DNA of 23,249 nucleotides from an uncultured Acetatifactor sp. (GTDB taxonomy: Bacteria > Bacillota > Clostridia > Lachnospirales > Lachnospiraceae): contig CAJUJN010000064.1 in NCBI GenBank assembly GCA_910586775.1, positions 1 to 23,249 of the forward strand, read 5' to 3'. The notes beneath the pieces were generated by a model. It did no database searches, was not told the origin of the DNA, and saw only the letters and a list, made by a program, of their open reading frames with translations. Below are positions 15,273 through 23,143 of the stretch, one piece after another (the stretch's first letter is position 1; every line of letters begins with the position of its first letter). The position numbers were made by a program, and so were the translations under genes.

Positions 15273-15301
15273 ATTATATACAATGTGGTTGTTTCCGTCA
15301 A
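15273..15301 (-). promoter_or_regulatory. Promoter of ispE (and gntR)
   Basis: On the - strand: -35 TTGACG (15301-15296), 17-bp spacer, perfect -10 TATAAT (15278-15273). The predicted start near 15266 gives a leader of about 60 nt. Confidence 0.88.
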
Positions 15302-15384
15302 GGTGGTTTCGGGTATTCGGATATTAAAATGATTTTATAGGCAGTTCTGAGGGGGAAAAACAGAAAAATTAACAAAAGAACCTC

Positions 15385-15413
15385 TGGACATGCAGGAATC
15401 ATCATGATATAGT
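15385..15413 (+). promoter_or_regulatory. Promoter of the MoxR-DUF5682-VWA operon
   Basis: TGGACA (15385-15390), 17-bp spacer, TATAGT (15408-15413), with a TG dinucleotide at 15405-15406 giving an extended -10. Predicted start about 15420. It is back to back with the ispE promoter. The leader to the first gene is then about 308 nt. Confidence 0.72.
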
Positions 15414-15419
15414 ACCAAT

Positions 15420-15600
15420 ATAGGAACCAGAGCACATCAGGCGGCCTGACTTCCGCTTTCGGAGGGGCGAACCCTTCGGACATACGGAGAGGAGGGCGGG
15501 TAGAAAACAGCCGCAACTACTCACACTGGTAACGGCTGTATGTAATAAGCAGTTTGTGACTTGTTGTCAAGGTAGACCATGTGGCTCTGGATTTCGCTTT
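15420..15600 (+). ncRNA. Candidate structured leader RNA
   Basis: CCAGAGC plus ACAT (15427-15437) pairs with ATGTGGCTCTGG (15579-15590), an 11-bp helix with one bulge that closes about 150 nt. Inside are a 6-bp hairpin closed on CTTT (15450-15465), CCCTTC/GGAGGG (15472-15477 / 15491-15496), and ACAGCCG/CGGCTGT (15507-15513 / 15533-15539). A perfect 13-bp palindrome TCAGGCGGCCTGA (15437-15449) lies at its start. A moderately T-rich stretch (15592-15601) follows the closing helix. It matches no riboswitch class I can recall. The remaining bases 15600-15714 show no second promoter I would trust. Confidence 0.45.
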
Positions 15601-15727
15601 TCTGAGTCTGATGCAGCACATCTGAAGGTTGGATTCAGGCGTAAAAGAAAAACAGCAATTACAGCATGTTACAGTGATAAAGATGAATAATGAAGTATAA
15701 ATTTTAAGACAACAGAGAGGTATATTC

Positions 15728-16840
15728 ATGGAACAGAAATTCATCAAACCCCCGGTGGAAATCCGGTACAAAGAAGAACTGGAGGCGCTGAAAGCCTGTG
15801 ACACGGGCAACCGCCCGGAGAACTGGCAGATGTCGCCCAAAGCGGTGCGTACTTTCATCCTGGGCAGCCCCAAACCAATTCAGTATGAAGGAAAAGAGAT
15901 CACCATAGAGAAAAAGTATTTCGGCAACGATGCCCTGGTGGAGCGCTGCATCGTGACACTGGCGGGCAACCGGGGCCTGATGCTGGTGGGAGAGCCGGGT
16001 ACGGCCAAAACCATGCTCTCGGAGTTTCTGTCCGCCGCCATCAGCGGCGTCAGCACCAATACCATCCAGGGGACGGCGGGAACCACGGAAGACATGATCA
16101 AGTATTCCTGGAACTATGCCCTGCTGCTGGCGAAGGGACCCAGCAGGGAGGCGCTGGTGCCCTCGCCGCTGTATGTGGGAATGGAGAAAGGCATTCTCAC
16201 CAGGTTCGAGGAGATTACCAGAACCCCGGCGGAGATTCAGGACAGCCTCATCAGTGTGCTCAGCGACAAGGTGCTGAACGTGCCGGAGCTGGGGGACAGC
16301 GGATTCCTGTTTGCAAAACCCGGTTTCAACGTCATCGGCACGGCGAATACCAGGGACAAGGGCGTCAATGAGATGAGTAGCGCCCTGAAGCGGCGTTTCA
16401 ATTTCGAGACGGTCATGCCTGTCCGCGAAGCGTCAATGGAAAAACGGATTATCATCAATGAAGTGAATAAACTGGCCCAGGAGAGTCATATCGCTGTGCA
16501 GGCAGACGAGGATGTGGCGGAAATCCTGGCGTCTACATACCATGAACTGAGGGAGGGCGTTTCCTCCTATGGGCACCGTATCGACAAGCCCTCGTCTGTG
16601 ATGAGCACGGCGGAGGCTGTGTCCGTGTATTACCAGGCAATGATTACGGGATATTATTACGGGGACGGCACGCTTAGCATGGACAGTCTGGTGCAGACGC
16701 TTGTAGGCGCGGTCTCCAAGGAAAATAAGGACGACCTGGAGAAGGTGAAGGGGTATTTCAACACCGTAATCCGGGATAAGAGCGGCAAAGAAGGTGGGTT
16801 ATGGAAAGAATATTACGAAGCCAGAAAATGGCTGAGATAG
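15728..16840 (+). CDS. MoxR-type AAA+ ATPase (YehL-like)
   Basis: A 370-aa AAA+ ATPase of the MoxR group, thought to act as a chaperone-like remodeller together with a VWA partner. Walker A is GEPGTAKT (88-95), the Walker B region reads LTRFEEITRTP (157-167, with EE in place of the usual DE), sensor 1 is GTANTRD (Asn207), and the ALKRRF segment carries Arg222 and Arg223 as arginine-finger candidates. The C-terminal helical lid contains the SYGHRIDKPSSVMSTAEAV stretch. AGAGAGG precedes the ATG. Its last 40 bp overlap the next gene, so expression is coupled. The neighbourhood order and sizes match E. coli yehL-yehM-yehP. Confidence 0.93.
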   Translation: MEQKFIKPPVEIRYKEELEALKACDTGNRPENWQMSPKAVRTFILGSPKPIQYEGKEITIEKKYFGNDALVERCIVTLAGNRGLMLVGEPGTAKTMLSEFLSAAISGVSTNTIQGTAGTTEDMIKYSWNYALLLAKGPSREALVPSPLYVGMEKGILTRFEEITRTPAEIQDSLISVLSDKVLNVPELGDSGFLFAKPGFNVIGTANTRDKGVNEMSSALKRRFNFETVMPVREASMEKRIIINEVNKLAQESHIAVQADEDVAEILASTYHELREGVSSYGHRIDKPSSVMSTAEAVSVYYQAMITGYYYGDGTLSMDSLVQTLVGAVSKENKDDLEKVKGYFNTVIRDKSGKEGGLWKEYYEARKWLR

Positions 16841-19413
16841 TCCTGCTTCCCGTCCGGCACCACAGCCCGGCCTGTGCATTTCATGTGAGCCGGGCCATTG
16901 AAGCGATTCGGCCCTCCGTCATCCTGGTGGAGGGGCCGGACAATGCCAATTCCCTGATCCCGGTGATGGTGCATGAGGACACCAAAGCGCCCTTTGCCAT
17001 TTACTATTCCTACCATGACCAGTCGGCGCGGATTTCCGGGGAGAAGGAGCATTACAAATGCTATTATCCGTTTCTGGACTATTCGCCGGAGCTGGCGGCA
17101 TTCCGTGTGGGAAAAAAGCTGGGGACCAGGACGGCTTTTATAGACCTGCCCTACGGGGATATCCTGGCGGCTTCTCAGGAGGGCAGGGGGCTGCTGAAGG
17201 CGGAGGAGGAGAAGAGCAATTACAATGACGATTATCTGTTGTCCCGGAACGAATATTTAAAGCAGCTTTGCGAGAGGACAGGGCTGCGCAGCTTTGATGA
17301 ATTCTGGGAGAAATATTTCGAATTAAACGGGCTTGAAGAGACCGATGATAAATGGTTCGGCAATCTGCTGACCTATTGCGCGCTTGCCAGGAAAAACACG
17401 CCCCGGGAATCCATGGAAGAGGACGGGTGCCTTGCCCGGGAGCGGTTTATGGCGGAGCGGATTCAGGAGTATGGGGCGAAGCTGGCGGGGACGGAAGGAA
17501 CGGTGCTGGCGGTCACCGGCGGGTTCCATACGCCGGGACTGAAGGCGCTGCTGAAGGGTGAAGACGAAGAAGCAGTCATTGCCGCAGTTCTGGCACAGCA
17601 TAAGACGGAGAATGCAGAGAAAACGGAAGCCGCAGGTCTGGGAGCAGAAGCATTGCCGACTGTCGGGGTAAAAGCAGATGGGAATGCGGAAGCGGTATTG
17701 GCCGGCGGTGAAGCGGCGGAGGAGAAAAAAGCGGCGGAAGGCAGCGATGCGCCCGAAGGAAAAACAAAAGCTGCTGCCAGGAAAGAAACCGCGAAGGGGA
17801 GAGGCAAAAAGGACAAAGTCCCGGAAAAGGACCAGGGCGTCTACCTTATGCCCTGGTCCATGGAAGCCGCCGACGCCCTCAACGGATACGCCAGCGGCAT
17901 GCCGTTTACCGGCTTTTACCAGAAGATCTGGGACGGGCTGCAGGAGACGGAAACGCCGTACAATGATGCGGTTTTGGATATGATAGTCACAGCCGGGAAG
18001 GAGACTAGGCGGAAGGAGGGATATCTCTCCACCTACGACGAAATCTGCGCCTGCGCCATGGCGAAAGGGCTTGCGGACATCCGGGGCAAGCGCCAGCCCG
18101 GGGCATATGAGTTGTTGGACGCGGTGCTGTCCTCTTTTGTGAAAGGGGAATATAATATCGCCACCGACGCTCCCATGCGCTTCCTGCGGAAAGCCATGAC
18201 GGGGAATGCGGTGGGGGCACTGTGCCGTCAGGCGGATGTGCCGCCCATTATCCATGATTTTGAGGACCAGTGCCGGAAATTCGGAATCAAAACGGGTTCC
18301 ACCCTGGAGGCGGAGGCTACTCTGTCGATTTTTTCAAATCCGAAGCACAGACTCTACAGCATGTTTCTCAACCGCATGAATTATCTGAAGACGGCTTTTG
18401 CCAGGAAAGTGAAGGGGCCGAATCTTCAGCTGAAGCGTGACAGGAATCTCATGCGGGAAATCTGGAAATATAAATGGAGCGTGCAGGTGAATTCCGCTCT
18501 GATTGAGGTGTCCGTCTATGGAGCCACCATTGAGGAAGCGGCCGTAAGCCTGGTGAAGGAAGCCCTGAAGAAGGAACTGGGGGCAAAGGAGAGCGCCGTT
18601 CTTCTGACGGAAGTGTTTGAGATGGGGCTGAGGGAGCAGATGCAGCCGGTTTTCGACAGGGTGCATGAACTGATGCTGGGGGACACCGATTTCTATTCTC
18701 TGGCGGAGGCCCTGAAATCCCTTCTGATGATGGAAGAGCTTGGCGGGCTGTACGGTTCCGAAATGAAGTTCGGCAGCCTGATTCATATCGGGTGCAGGAA
18801 GATGATATCTCTTCTTCCCGCGATGACGAAGATTAAGGATGAAGACCTGAACCAGTGCATGAATGCCCTGAAGCTGTTGTATCAGGTCACCGGACGGGAG
18901 GGCGAGCGCTTTGCCCAGGAGCGGGAAGACTATTACGATGTTTTGGGAAAGATGATTCGGGACGGGGAAATCCACGCGGGCCTGAACGGCTGCATCTACG
19001 GCATCTTATATGGAAGCGGCAGAGGGACGGCGGCGGAGGTGGAGGCTGCCTGCAAAGGGTACTTAAACGGAACCCGGGAGCAGCTTTTTTCCACGGCGCA
19101 GTTTTTCCGGGGGCTGTTCTTTACGGCAAGGGACCTGGTATTTATCGGGGATGATTTTATTAAAATGCTGGATGCGTTTTACGGACAGGTGACAGAGGAG
19201 GAATTCATGGAACTGCTTCCGGAATTGCGTATGGCATTTACCTATTTCACGCCCAGGGAGACGGATAAGATTGCCGCTGCGGCAGCGGGACTTCACGGAA
19301 AGGGCAGACAGGATATCATGGAACGGAAGGAAGTCTATCCGGACTGGTATGCTTACGGGAAAGAGATGGATGCTTATGTGAAGGAGCGGATGAATAATGG
19401 AGGACGCAGTTAA
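16801..19413 (+). CDS. DUF5682-type protein (YehM-like)
   Basis: An 870-aa cytoplasmic protein of unknown function. The N-terminal domain has VRHHSPACAFHV (18-29, RHHSP 19-23), LVEGP (42-46) and VTGGFHTPG (238-246), a pattern reminiscent of TraB/ChaN/erythromycin-esterase-like folds; that comparison is my inference. Residues 269-345 are a low-complexity Ala/Glu/Lys/Gly linker. The C-terminal 520 residues are mostly helical. The family label comes from its position between MoxR and VWA genes and from the RHH/EGP pattern. ATG 16801 has AGAAGG (16789-16794) 6 nt upstream and overlaps moxR by 40 bp. ATG 16828 (861 aa) is the alternative. The VWA gene begins 42 bp after the stop. Confidence 0.8.
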   Translation: MERILRSQKMAEIVLLPVRHHSPACAFHVSRAIEAIRPSVILVEGPDNANSLIPVMVHEDTKAPFAIYYSYHDQSARISGEKEHYKCYYPFLDYSPELAAFRVGKKLGTRTAFIDLPYGDILAASQEGRGLLKAEEEKSNYNDDYLLSRNEYLKQLCERTGLRSFDEFWEKYFELNGLEETDDKWFGNLLTYCALARKNTPRESMEEDGCLARERFMAERIQEYGAKLAGTEGTVLAVTGGFHTPGLKALLKGEDEEAVIAAVLAQHKTENAEKTEAAGLGAEALPTVGVKADGNAEAVLAGGEAAEEKKAAEGSDAPEGKTKAAARKETAKGRGKKDKVPEKDQGVYLMPWSMEAADALNGYASGMPFTGFYQKIWDGLQETETPYNDAVLDMIVTAGKETRRKEGYLSTYDEICACAMAKGLADIRGKRQPGAYELLDAVLSSFVKGEYNIATDAPMRFLRKAMTGNAVGALCRQADVPPIIHDFEDQCRKFGIKTGSTLEAEATLSIFSNPKHRLYSMFLNRMNYLKTAFARKVKGPNLQLKRDRNLMREIWKYKWSVQVNSALIEVSVYGATIEEAAVSLVKEALKKELGAKESAVLLTEVFEMGLREQMQPVFDRVHELMLGDTDFYSLAEALKSLLMMEELGGLYGSEMKFGSLIHIGCRKMISLLPAMTKIKDEDLNQCMNALKLLYQVTGREGERFAQEREDYYDVLGKMIRDGEIHAGLNGCIYGILYGSGRGTAAEVEAACKGYLNGTREQLFSTAQFFRGLFFTARDLVFIGDDFIKMLDAFYGQVTEEEFMELLPELRMAFTYFTPRETDKIAAAAAGLHGKGRQDIMERKEVYPDWYAYGKEMDAYVKERMNNGGRS

Positions 19414-19455
19414 AAATTCGGACCAGGATTTGGTTTATGCAGGAGGATAAACAAA

Positions 19456-20583
19456 ATGGCAGACGAACAGGAAATCTTAAATCGATGGAGGCTGGTTCTG
19501 GGGAAATATGCCTCAGGGCAGATATCATTTTCCGGCGGCGGTCTGAATTACATGGATATGGAAAACGTACTGGATTATCTCTATTCCAGAGAATACGGGG
19601 AAGAACAGGAAATCCGGAAAGACAGACAGGGCGGCAGCGACGGCTCCCAGCTTACCGTGCCCAGTTGGCTGCACCAGGTGAAGAAGCTGTTCCCGAAGCA
19701 GACGGTGGAGGTCCTGGAGCGCCACGCCCTGGAAAAATACGGCATGACGGAACTTCTCACGGACCCCGAGGTACTGCAGAAGCTGGAGCCGAATAAGGAA
19801 CTCTTAAAGACCATACTGGAGCTGAAGCACATGATGAAAGGCGACGTGCTTCAGATGGCCAGGGAAATCGTGCGGAAAGTGGCGGAGGAGATTGCCCGCA
19901 GGCTGGAGCAGGAGGTCAGAGTCTCCTTCTTTGGGCAGATTAACCGCAATGCCAGCAGCCCGGTGAAGTCGGCCCGGAATCTGGACATGAAGAAAACCAT
20001 CCGCATGAACCTGAAGAACTTTGACCAGGAAAATCAGCAGCTTGTACTGAAAAACGTATATTTCAATTCCAGGATGAAGAAGTATAACCAGTGGCGTGTC
20101 ATCATCTGCGTGGACGAGAGCGGTTCCATGCTGGATTCCGTTATTCACAGCGCCATCATGGCGGGGATTTTTGCAAAATTGCCCATGCTGGATACAAAGC
20201 TGGTGATTTTCGATACCAATGTGGTGGATTTGAGCGGCTATGTGGATGACCCGGTGGAGACGCTGATGAGCGTCCAGCTGGGAGGCGGCACCAACATTGC
20301 GGGAGCATTGTCCTACTGTGAAGGACTTATCGATTTCCCGTTCAGGACGATGGTGGTGCTGGTTACGGACCTTTATGAGGGCGGCGGATATCAGAGGCTC
20401 TACAGTACCTCCAAGGGAATCATAGAGAGCGGGGCGAAGCTGGTGGTGCTCACCGCTCTGGATATGGATGCCAATCCCAACTATGACAGGAATGCGGCGA
20501 CAGTCCTGGCGGACATGGGCGCTTTTGTAGGGGCAATGACGCCGGAAGAGCTGGCCGGGTGGATGGGGAAGATTATCGTATGA
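19456..20583 (+). CDS. VWA domain protein (YehP/CoxE-like)
   Basis: A 375-aa protein whose C-terminal half (about 213-375) is a von Willebrand A domain with a complete MIDAS: DESGS (Asp220, Ser222, Ser224), Thr279 in GGGTN and Asp305 in VTDLYEGG. The N-terminal half is helical, with a charged segment around 100-155. VWA proteins of this kind pair with MoxR ATPases and probably present the client or dock on the ATPase through the metal site. AGGAGG (19441-19446) is 9 nt before the ATG. Length is close to E. coli YehP (378 aa from memory). A shortened second copy lies 1.1 kb downstream. Confidence 0.93.
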   Translation: MADEQEILNRWRLVLGKYASGQISFSGGGLNYMDMENVLDYLYSREYGEEQEIRKDRQGGSDGSQLTVPSWLHQVKKLFPKQTVEVLERHALEKYGMTELLTDPEVLQKLEPNKELLKTILELKHMMKGDVLQMAREIVRKVAEEIARRLEQEVRVSFFGQINRNASSPVKSARNLDMKKTIRMNLKNFDQENQQLVLKNVYFNSRMKKYNQWRVIICVDESGSMLDSVIHSAIMAGIFAKLPMLDTKLVIFDTNVVDLSGYVDDPVETLMSVQLGGGTNIAGALSYCEGLIDFPFRTMVVLVTDLYEGGGYQRLYSTSKGIIESGAKLVVLTALDMDANPNYDRNAATVLADMGAFVGAMTPEELAGWMGKIIV

Positions 20584-20682
20584 TGACGGTAAGACATGGA
20601 AACCGAAACAAAACCTGTTGGCTGTGCCATGGGTGGAACAGTCAGGGAGGCCTGGAGAAAGGAAATGGAGGGAAAGTATTAT

Positions 20683-21537
20683 ATGAATATCAGATTGGAT
20701 AATCTGCGGTTGGATCAGAGCATGGCTCGTACCGCTTCGAAAAAGAAAGCACTGAATGCTCTATTGGGAAACAATGCTCTCCAGAACAGGCGTGACGTTT
20801 TTGTGAGAAGCAGTAAAGAAAGCATTTGCTACAACACTTACTCCGCAGATGGGAAGGCGAAATATATATCAGATGATTTGCTTACGAAGATTAACGATTG
20901 GGATTTTATGATACAATCGGAAGGAAATGTGCATTTTTTGCCAAATGGAACGACATTTACTTCTGACCAGATTCCTTCGATAGACACATCTGGGCTGCAG
21001 GAGATCAAGGCAGTGGACAATTGCATGGATTTTGGTAAAAACCATTATTTTAAATATGTATCAGGAGATGGGCAGGAGCATTCTCTATACACGGGGAACC
21101 AATCGATAGGCTCCATTCTTTCGGAACAATTGAAAGGGGCACCTTATGATGGAACTCTGGAAAGATATGCCAGATTTTGGAATTATGTCAGTACTGCAGA
21201 TGACACTGTTTATATGGGATTGACTTTTTCCCGAGGCGAAACGGAGGGATATTTGGTGGAGGCGGGTATCCAGCCTGGCTTTTTTACGGTGAAAATGGGG
21301 GAGACAGAAGTAAAACGTTTTTATACTACAAACAAGTATGCCGGTTCGATCCAAACCCAGGAACGATACGATTTCCGGTACCAGAGTATAACAGCCACCG
21401 GGCTTCTTCTTCATAAGTATGATCCAGGGAGTGTCTTTCGGATTCATGGGAAAGAATATGTGTTGAGTGAAAATCATACATTGGATATCCTGTATGGCGA
21501 GGATATCTATGATCTTGAATATCCACTCAAATCCTAA
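20683..21537 (+). CDS. Uncharacterised protein of lower GC
   Basis: A 284-aa protein that I do not recognise. It starts MNIRLDNLRLDQSMARTASK, is hydrophilic and mixed alpha/beta, has many Tyr and Gly in the second half, and shows no signal peptide, membrane segment or catalytic motif. GGAGGG lies 10 nt before ATG 20683. ATG 20596 (313 aa) and ATG 20665 are in frame alternatives. The body of the gene is visibly AT-richer than the VWA gene before it, while 20596-20682 has the neighbours' composition, so the low-GC part may have been acquired separately. It sits exactly between the VWA gene and its remnant. Confidence 0.65.
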   Translation: MNIRLDNLRLDQSMARTASKKKALNALLGNNALQNRRDVFVRSSKESICYNTYSADGKAKYISDDLLTKINDWDFMIQSEGNVHFLPNGTTFTSDQIPSIDTSGLQEIKAVDNCMDFGKNHYFKYVSGDGQEHSLYTGNQSIGSILSEQLKGAPYDGTLERYARFWNYVSTADDTVYMGLTFSRGETEGYLVEAGIQPGFFTVKMGETEVKRFYTTNKYAGSIQTQERYDFRYQSITATGLLLHKYDPGSVFRIHGKEYVLSENHTLDILYGEDIYDLEYPLKS

Positions 21538-21657
21538 AAATTTTACCGGCAGGCTGTCTTCATCAATCGAATGAGTCCTGAATCAGCAATAGAAAAAAGC
21601 AATATAAAGAGTATAAATTGATTGGCGAAATGATTCGCCTGCGTAAAGCTGAAAAAA

Positions 21658-21946
21658 GAATTACATGGATATGGAAAACGTGCTGGATTATCTTTATTCC
21701 AGAGAATACGGGGAAGAGCAGGAAATCCGGAAAGACAGACAGGGCGGCGGCTACCAGAGGCTCTACAGCACTGCCAAGGGAATCATAGAAAGCGGGGCGA
21801 AGCTGGTGGTCCTCACCGCCCTGGATATGGATGCCAATCCGAATTACGACAGAAACGCGGCGGCAGTGTTGGCAGACATGGGCGCTTTCGTGGGTGCCAT
21901 GACGCCGGAGGAGCTGGCCGGGTGGATTGGGAAGATGATTGCGTAA
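21658..21946 (+). pseudogene. Internally deleted second copy of the VWA gene
   Basis: 21658-21748 matches 19545-19635 of the VWA gene with 3 differences in 91 bases, all silent. 21742-21946 matches 20379-20583 with many differences, mostly silent. The two parts join at GGGCGGC, a 7-bp sequence present at both parental points (19629-19635 and 20379-20385), so exactly 750 bp (250 codons) are missing and the frame is kept. The remaining ORF from ATG 21665 encodes 93 aa: a short N-terminal piece fused to the end of the VWA domain. The whole MIDAS up to Asp305 is gone, and the first 33 codons and the ribosome site of the parent are absent. Expression is doubtful. Confidence 0.88.
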
Positions 21947-22040
21947 GTGTGGGAAAAACAAAACAGTATTCGTCCATACTGTCCATTGGAATTACAGACG
22001 CGGGAGAGGCTGGAATTTTATACCCAGGCATGTGCTATGG

Positions 22041-22226
22041 GCAGAAGCGGAACGGAAAAGGAGCGAAAGACTGTACAGGCAGAAGCGGAACCGGAAAAGG
22101 GGTGAAAGGCTGCACGGGCAGAGGCGGAGTTGGAAAAGGGGTGAAAGGCTGCACGGGCAGAGGCGGAGTTGGAAAAGGGGCGAAAGACTGCACGGACAGA
22201 AGCGGGACTGGAAAAGGAGTGAAAGC
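22041..22226 (+). repeat. 39-bp tandem array leading into the Uma2 gene
   Basis: Units start at 22041, 22079, 22118, 22157 and 22196. The spacing is 38 for the first and 39 for the rest, and the last unit ends at the ATG of the next gene. Each has a core like GGAAAAGGGGTGAAAGGCTG. The one-base shortfall in unit 1 shifts frame relative to the others. One frame of unit 1 reads AEAERKRSERLYRQ, like charged coiled-coil tails. The final unit supplies the ribosome site AAGGAG of the Uma2 gene. No spacers exist, so this is not a CRISPR. The flanking 21947-22040 has no assigned gene. Confidence 0.9.
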
Positions 22227-22745
22227 ATGAGTATGGTTCAGATAACGGATATGGCAGGTGCCAGGCCGGAACATTCGACGGTCATTGTAAACTTTGTAGC
22301 AGCGGTAAGGGAACAACTGAGAAACAGCACATGCTACGTTTTTTCCGATAATGTGCAATACAGATGGCGGACAAAGGAGGGGGAGGAAAAAACGGTTATT
22401 CCCGATGCCTCTATCAACTGCCGTGTAAAAGCAAGGAAAGGCAATACATTCCTGGATATCCCGCGGTTTGTCATGGAAGTATTGAGTCCTTCCACGGAGA
22501 GTTATGACCGTGGGGAGAAAAAGGAGATATACAGGCAGCAGGAAATCGATGAGTACTGGATTGTAGACTGGGAAAAGAAAAGCATTGAAATTTACAACCT
22601 TGATTATGACGAAAACGGTGAACCACAGTATTATCTCTGGAAAAACATTTCAGAACATAATAAGGAAGAGTTGAAAATCGTGCATTTTCCCAGAATTGAG
22701 ATTACCTTTGATAAAATATTTGACGAAGTAGACCTGGATTATTGA
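22227..22745 (+). CDS. Uma2-family PD-(D/E)XK nuclease-like protein
   Basis: A 172-aa protein of the Uma2 (DUF820) family, a restriction-endonuclease-like fold of unknown role, frequent in mobile or conflict contexts. The active-site elements are visible in order: PDASINC (Asp), FVMEVLSPST (Glu) and the KKEIYRQQ Lys, then the family hallmark EYWIVDW. ATG 22227 has AAGGAG (22214-22219) 7 nt upstream. The frame is open upstream through the 39-bp array back to about 21939, so an Arg-rich N-terminal extension of up to 96 residues is formally possible but lacks family support. No partner gene is evident. Confidence 0.86.
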   Translation: MSMVQITDMAGARPEHSTVIVNFVAAVREQLRNSTCYVFSDNVQYRWRTKEGEEKTVIPDASINCRVKARKGNTFLDIPRFVMEVLSPSTESYDRGEKKEIYRQQEIDEYWIVDWEKKSIEIYNLDYDENGEPQYYLWKNISEHNKEELKIVHFPRIEITFDKIFDEVDLDY

Positions 22746-22909
22746 AGCCAGTCTGCCCTGCGAATTTTACCGGATTCTGTATGACAGGTACCGGGTCAGT
22801 CTGAATGGCAGTGTGCCGGAAGAAAATGACCATGGCGAGATATAAGCGTCAGTTAAAATGGTGAACTTCAAAAGATAAATTTCCGGTTGAATCTCTCAGG
22901 AAAATTTTA

Positions 22910-22938
22910 TTGCAAAGTCTCACTGTATATGCTACGAT
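22910..22938 (+). promoter_or_regulatory. Candidate promoter for the 26-codon ORF
   Basis: TTGCAA (22910-22915), 17-bp spacer, TACGAT (22933-22938), preceded by TGC so that it has an extended -10. Predicted start about 22945. The 22746-22909 stretch after the Uma2 gene shows no gene or clear terminator. Confidence 0.5.
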
Positions 22939-22944
22939 AAGAAC

Positions 22945-23143
22945 ACTTCAGAAAATCTATTTTTCATGAATGGCAGCAGGCTGACAGCAACAGCCATATG
23001 CCATGTAGTAAAAGGGCTCTAAAAGAGTCCGAAATCCGGGCGTTTTGCCTGAAAGTATCCATTTATCAAGGAAGAGAGCAGGCAGACGCATAAAGGACAG
23101 CTGTCGTTTTTTATCTGCCTGTCAGAAAACAAGGAGGCTTTTT
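22945..23143 (+). other. Structured 5' leader of the 26-codon ORF
   Basis: About 199 nt between the predicted start and the ATG. GGGCTCT/AGAGTCC (23014-23020 / 23024-23030) forms a hairpin with an AAA loop. CAGGCAG/CTGCCTG (23079-23085 / 23115-23121) with inner ATAAA/TTTAT forms a larger one that ends just before the ribosome site. Its loop holds a perfect 10-bp palindrome GACAGCTGTC (23096-23105) followed by six T (23107-23112), which could also act as a weak terminator. No known riboswitch consensus recognised. Confidence 0.4.

Noticed and set aside
17323..18255. 310-aa frame antisense to the DUF5682-type gene
   Set aside because: Shadow of the large gene, low-complexity Arg/His/Phe-rich translation with no ribosome site.
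22041..22226. Regular repeats suggesting a CRISPR array
   Set aside because: Units are directly adjacent with no spacers, are not palindromic, and no cas gene is present.
21539..22773. 11-bp direct repeat AATTTTACCGG flanking the VWA remnant and the Uma2 gene, as possible insertion boundaries
   Set aside because: Repeats of this length are expected by chance many times in 23 kb, and no inverted ends or transposase accompany them.
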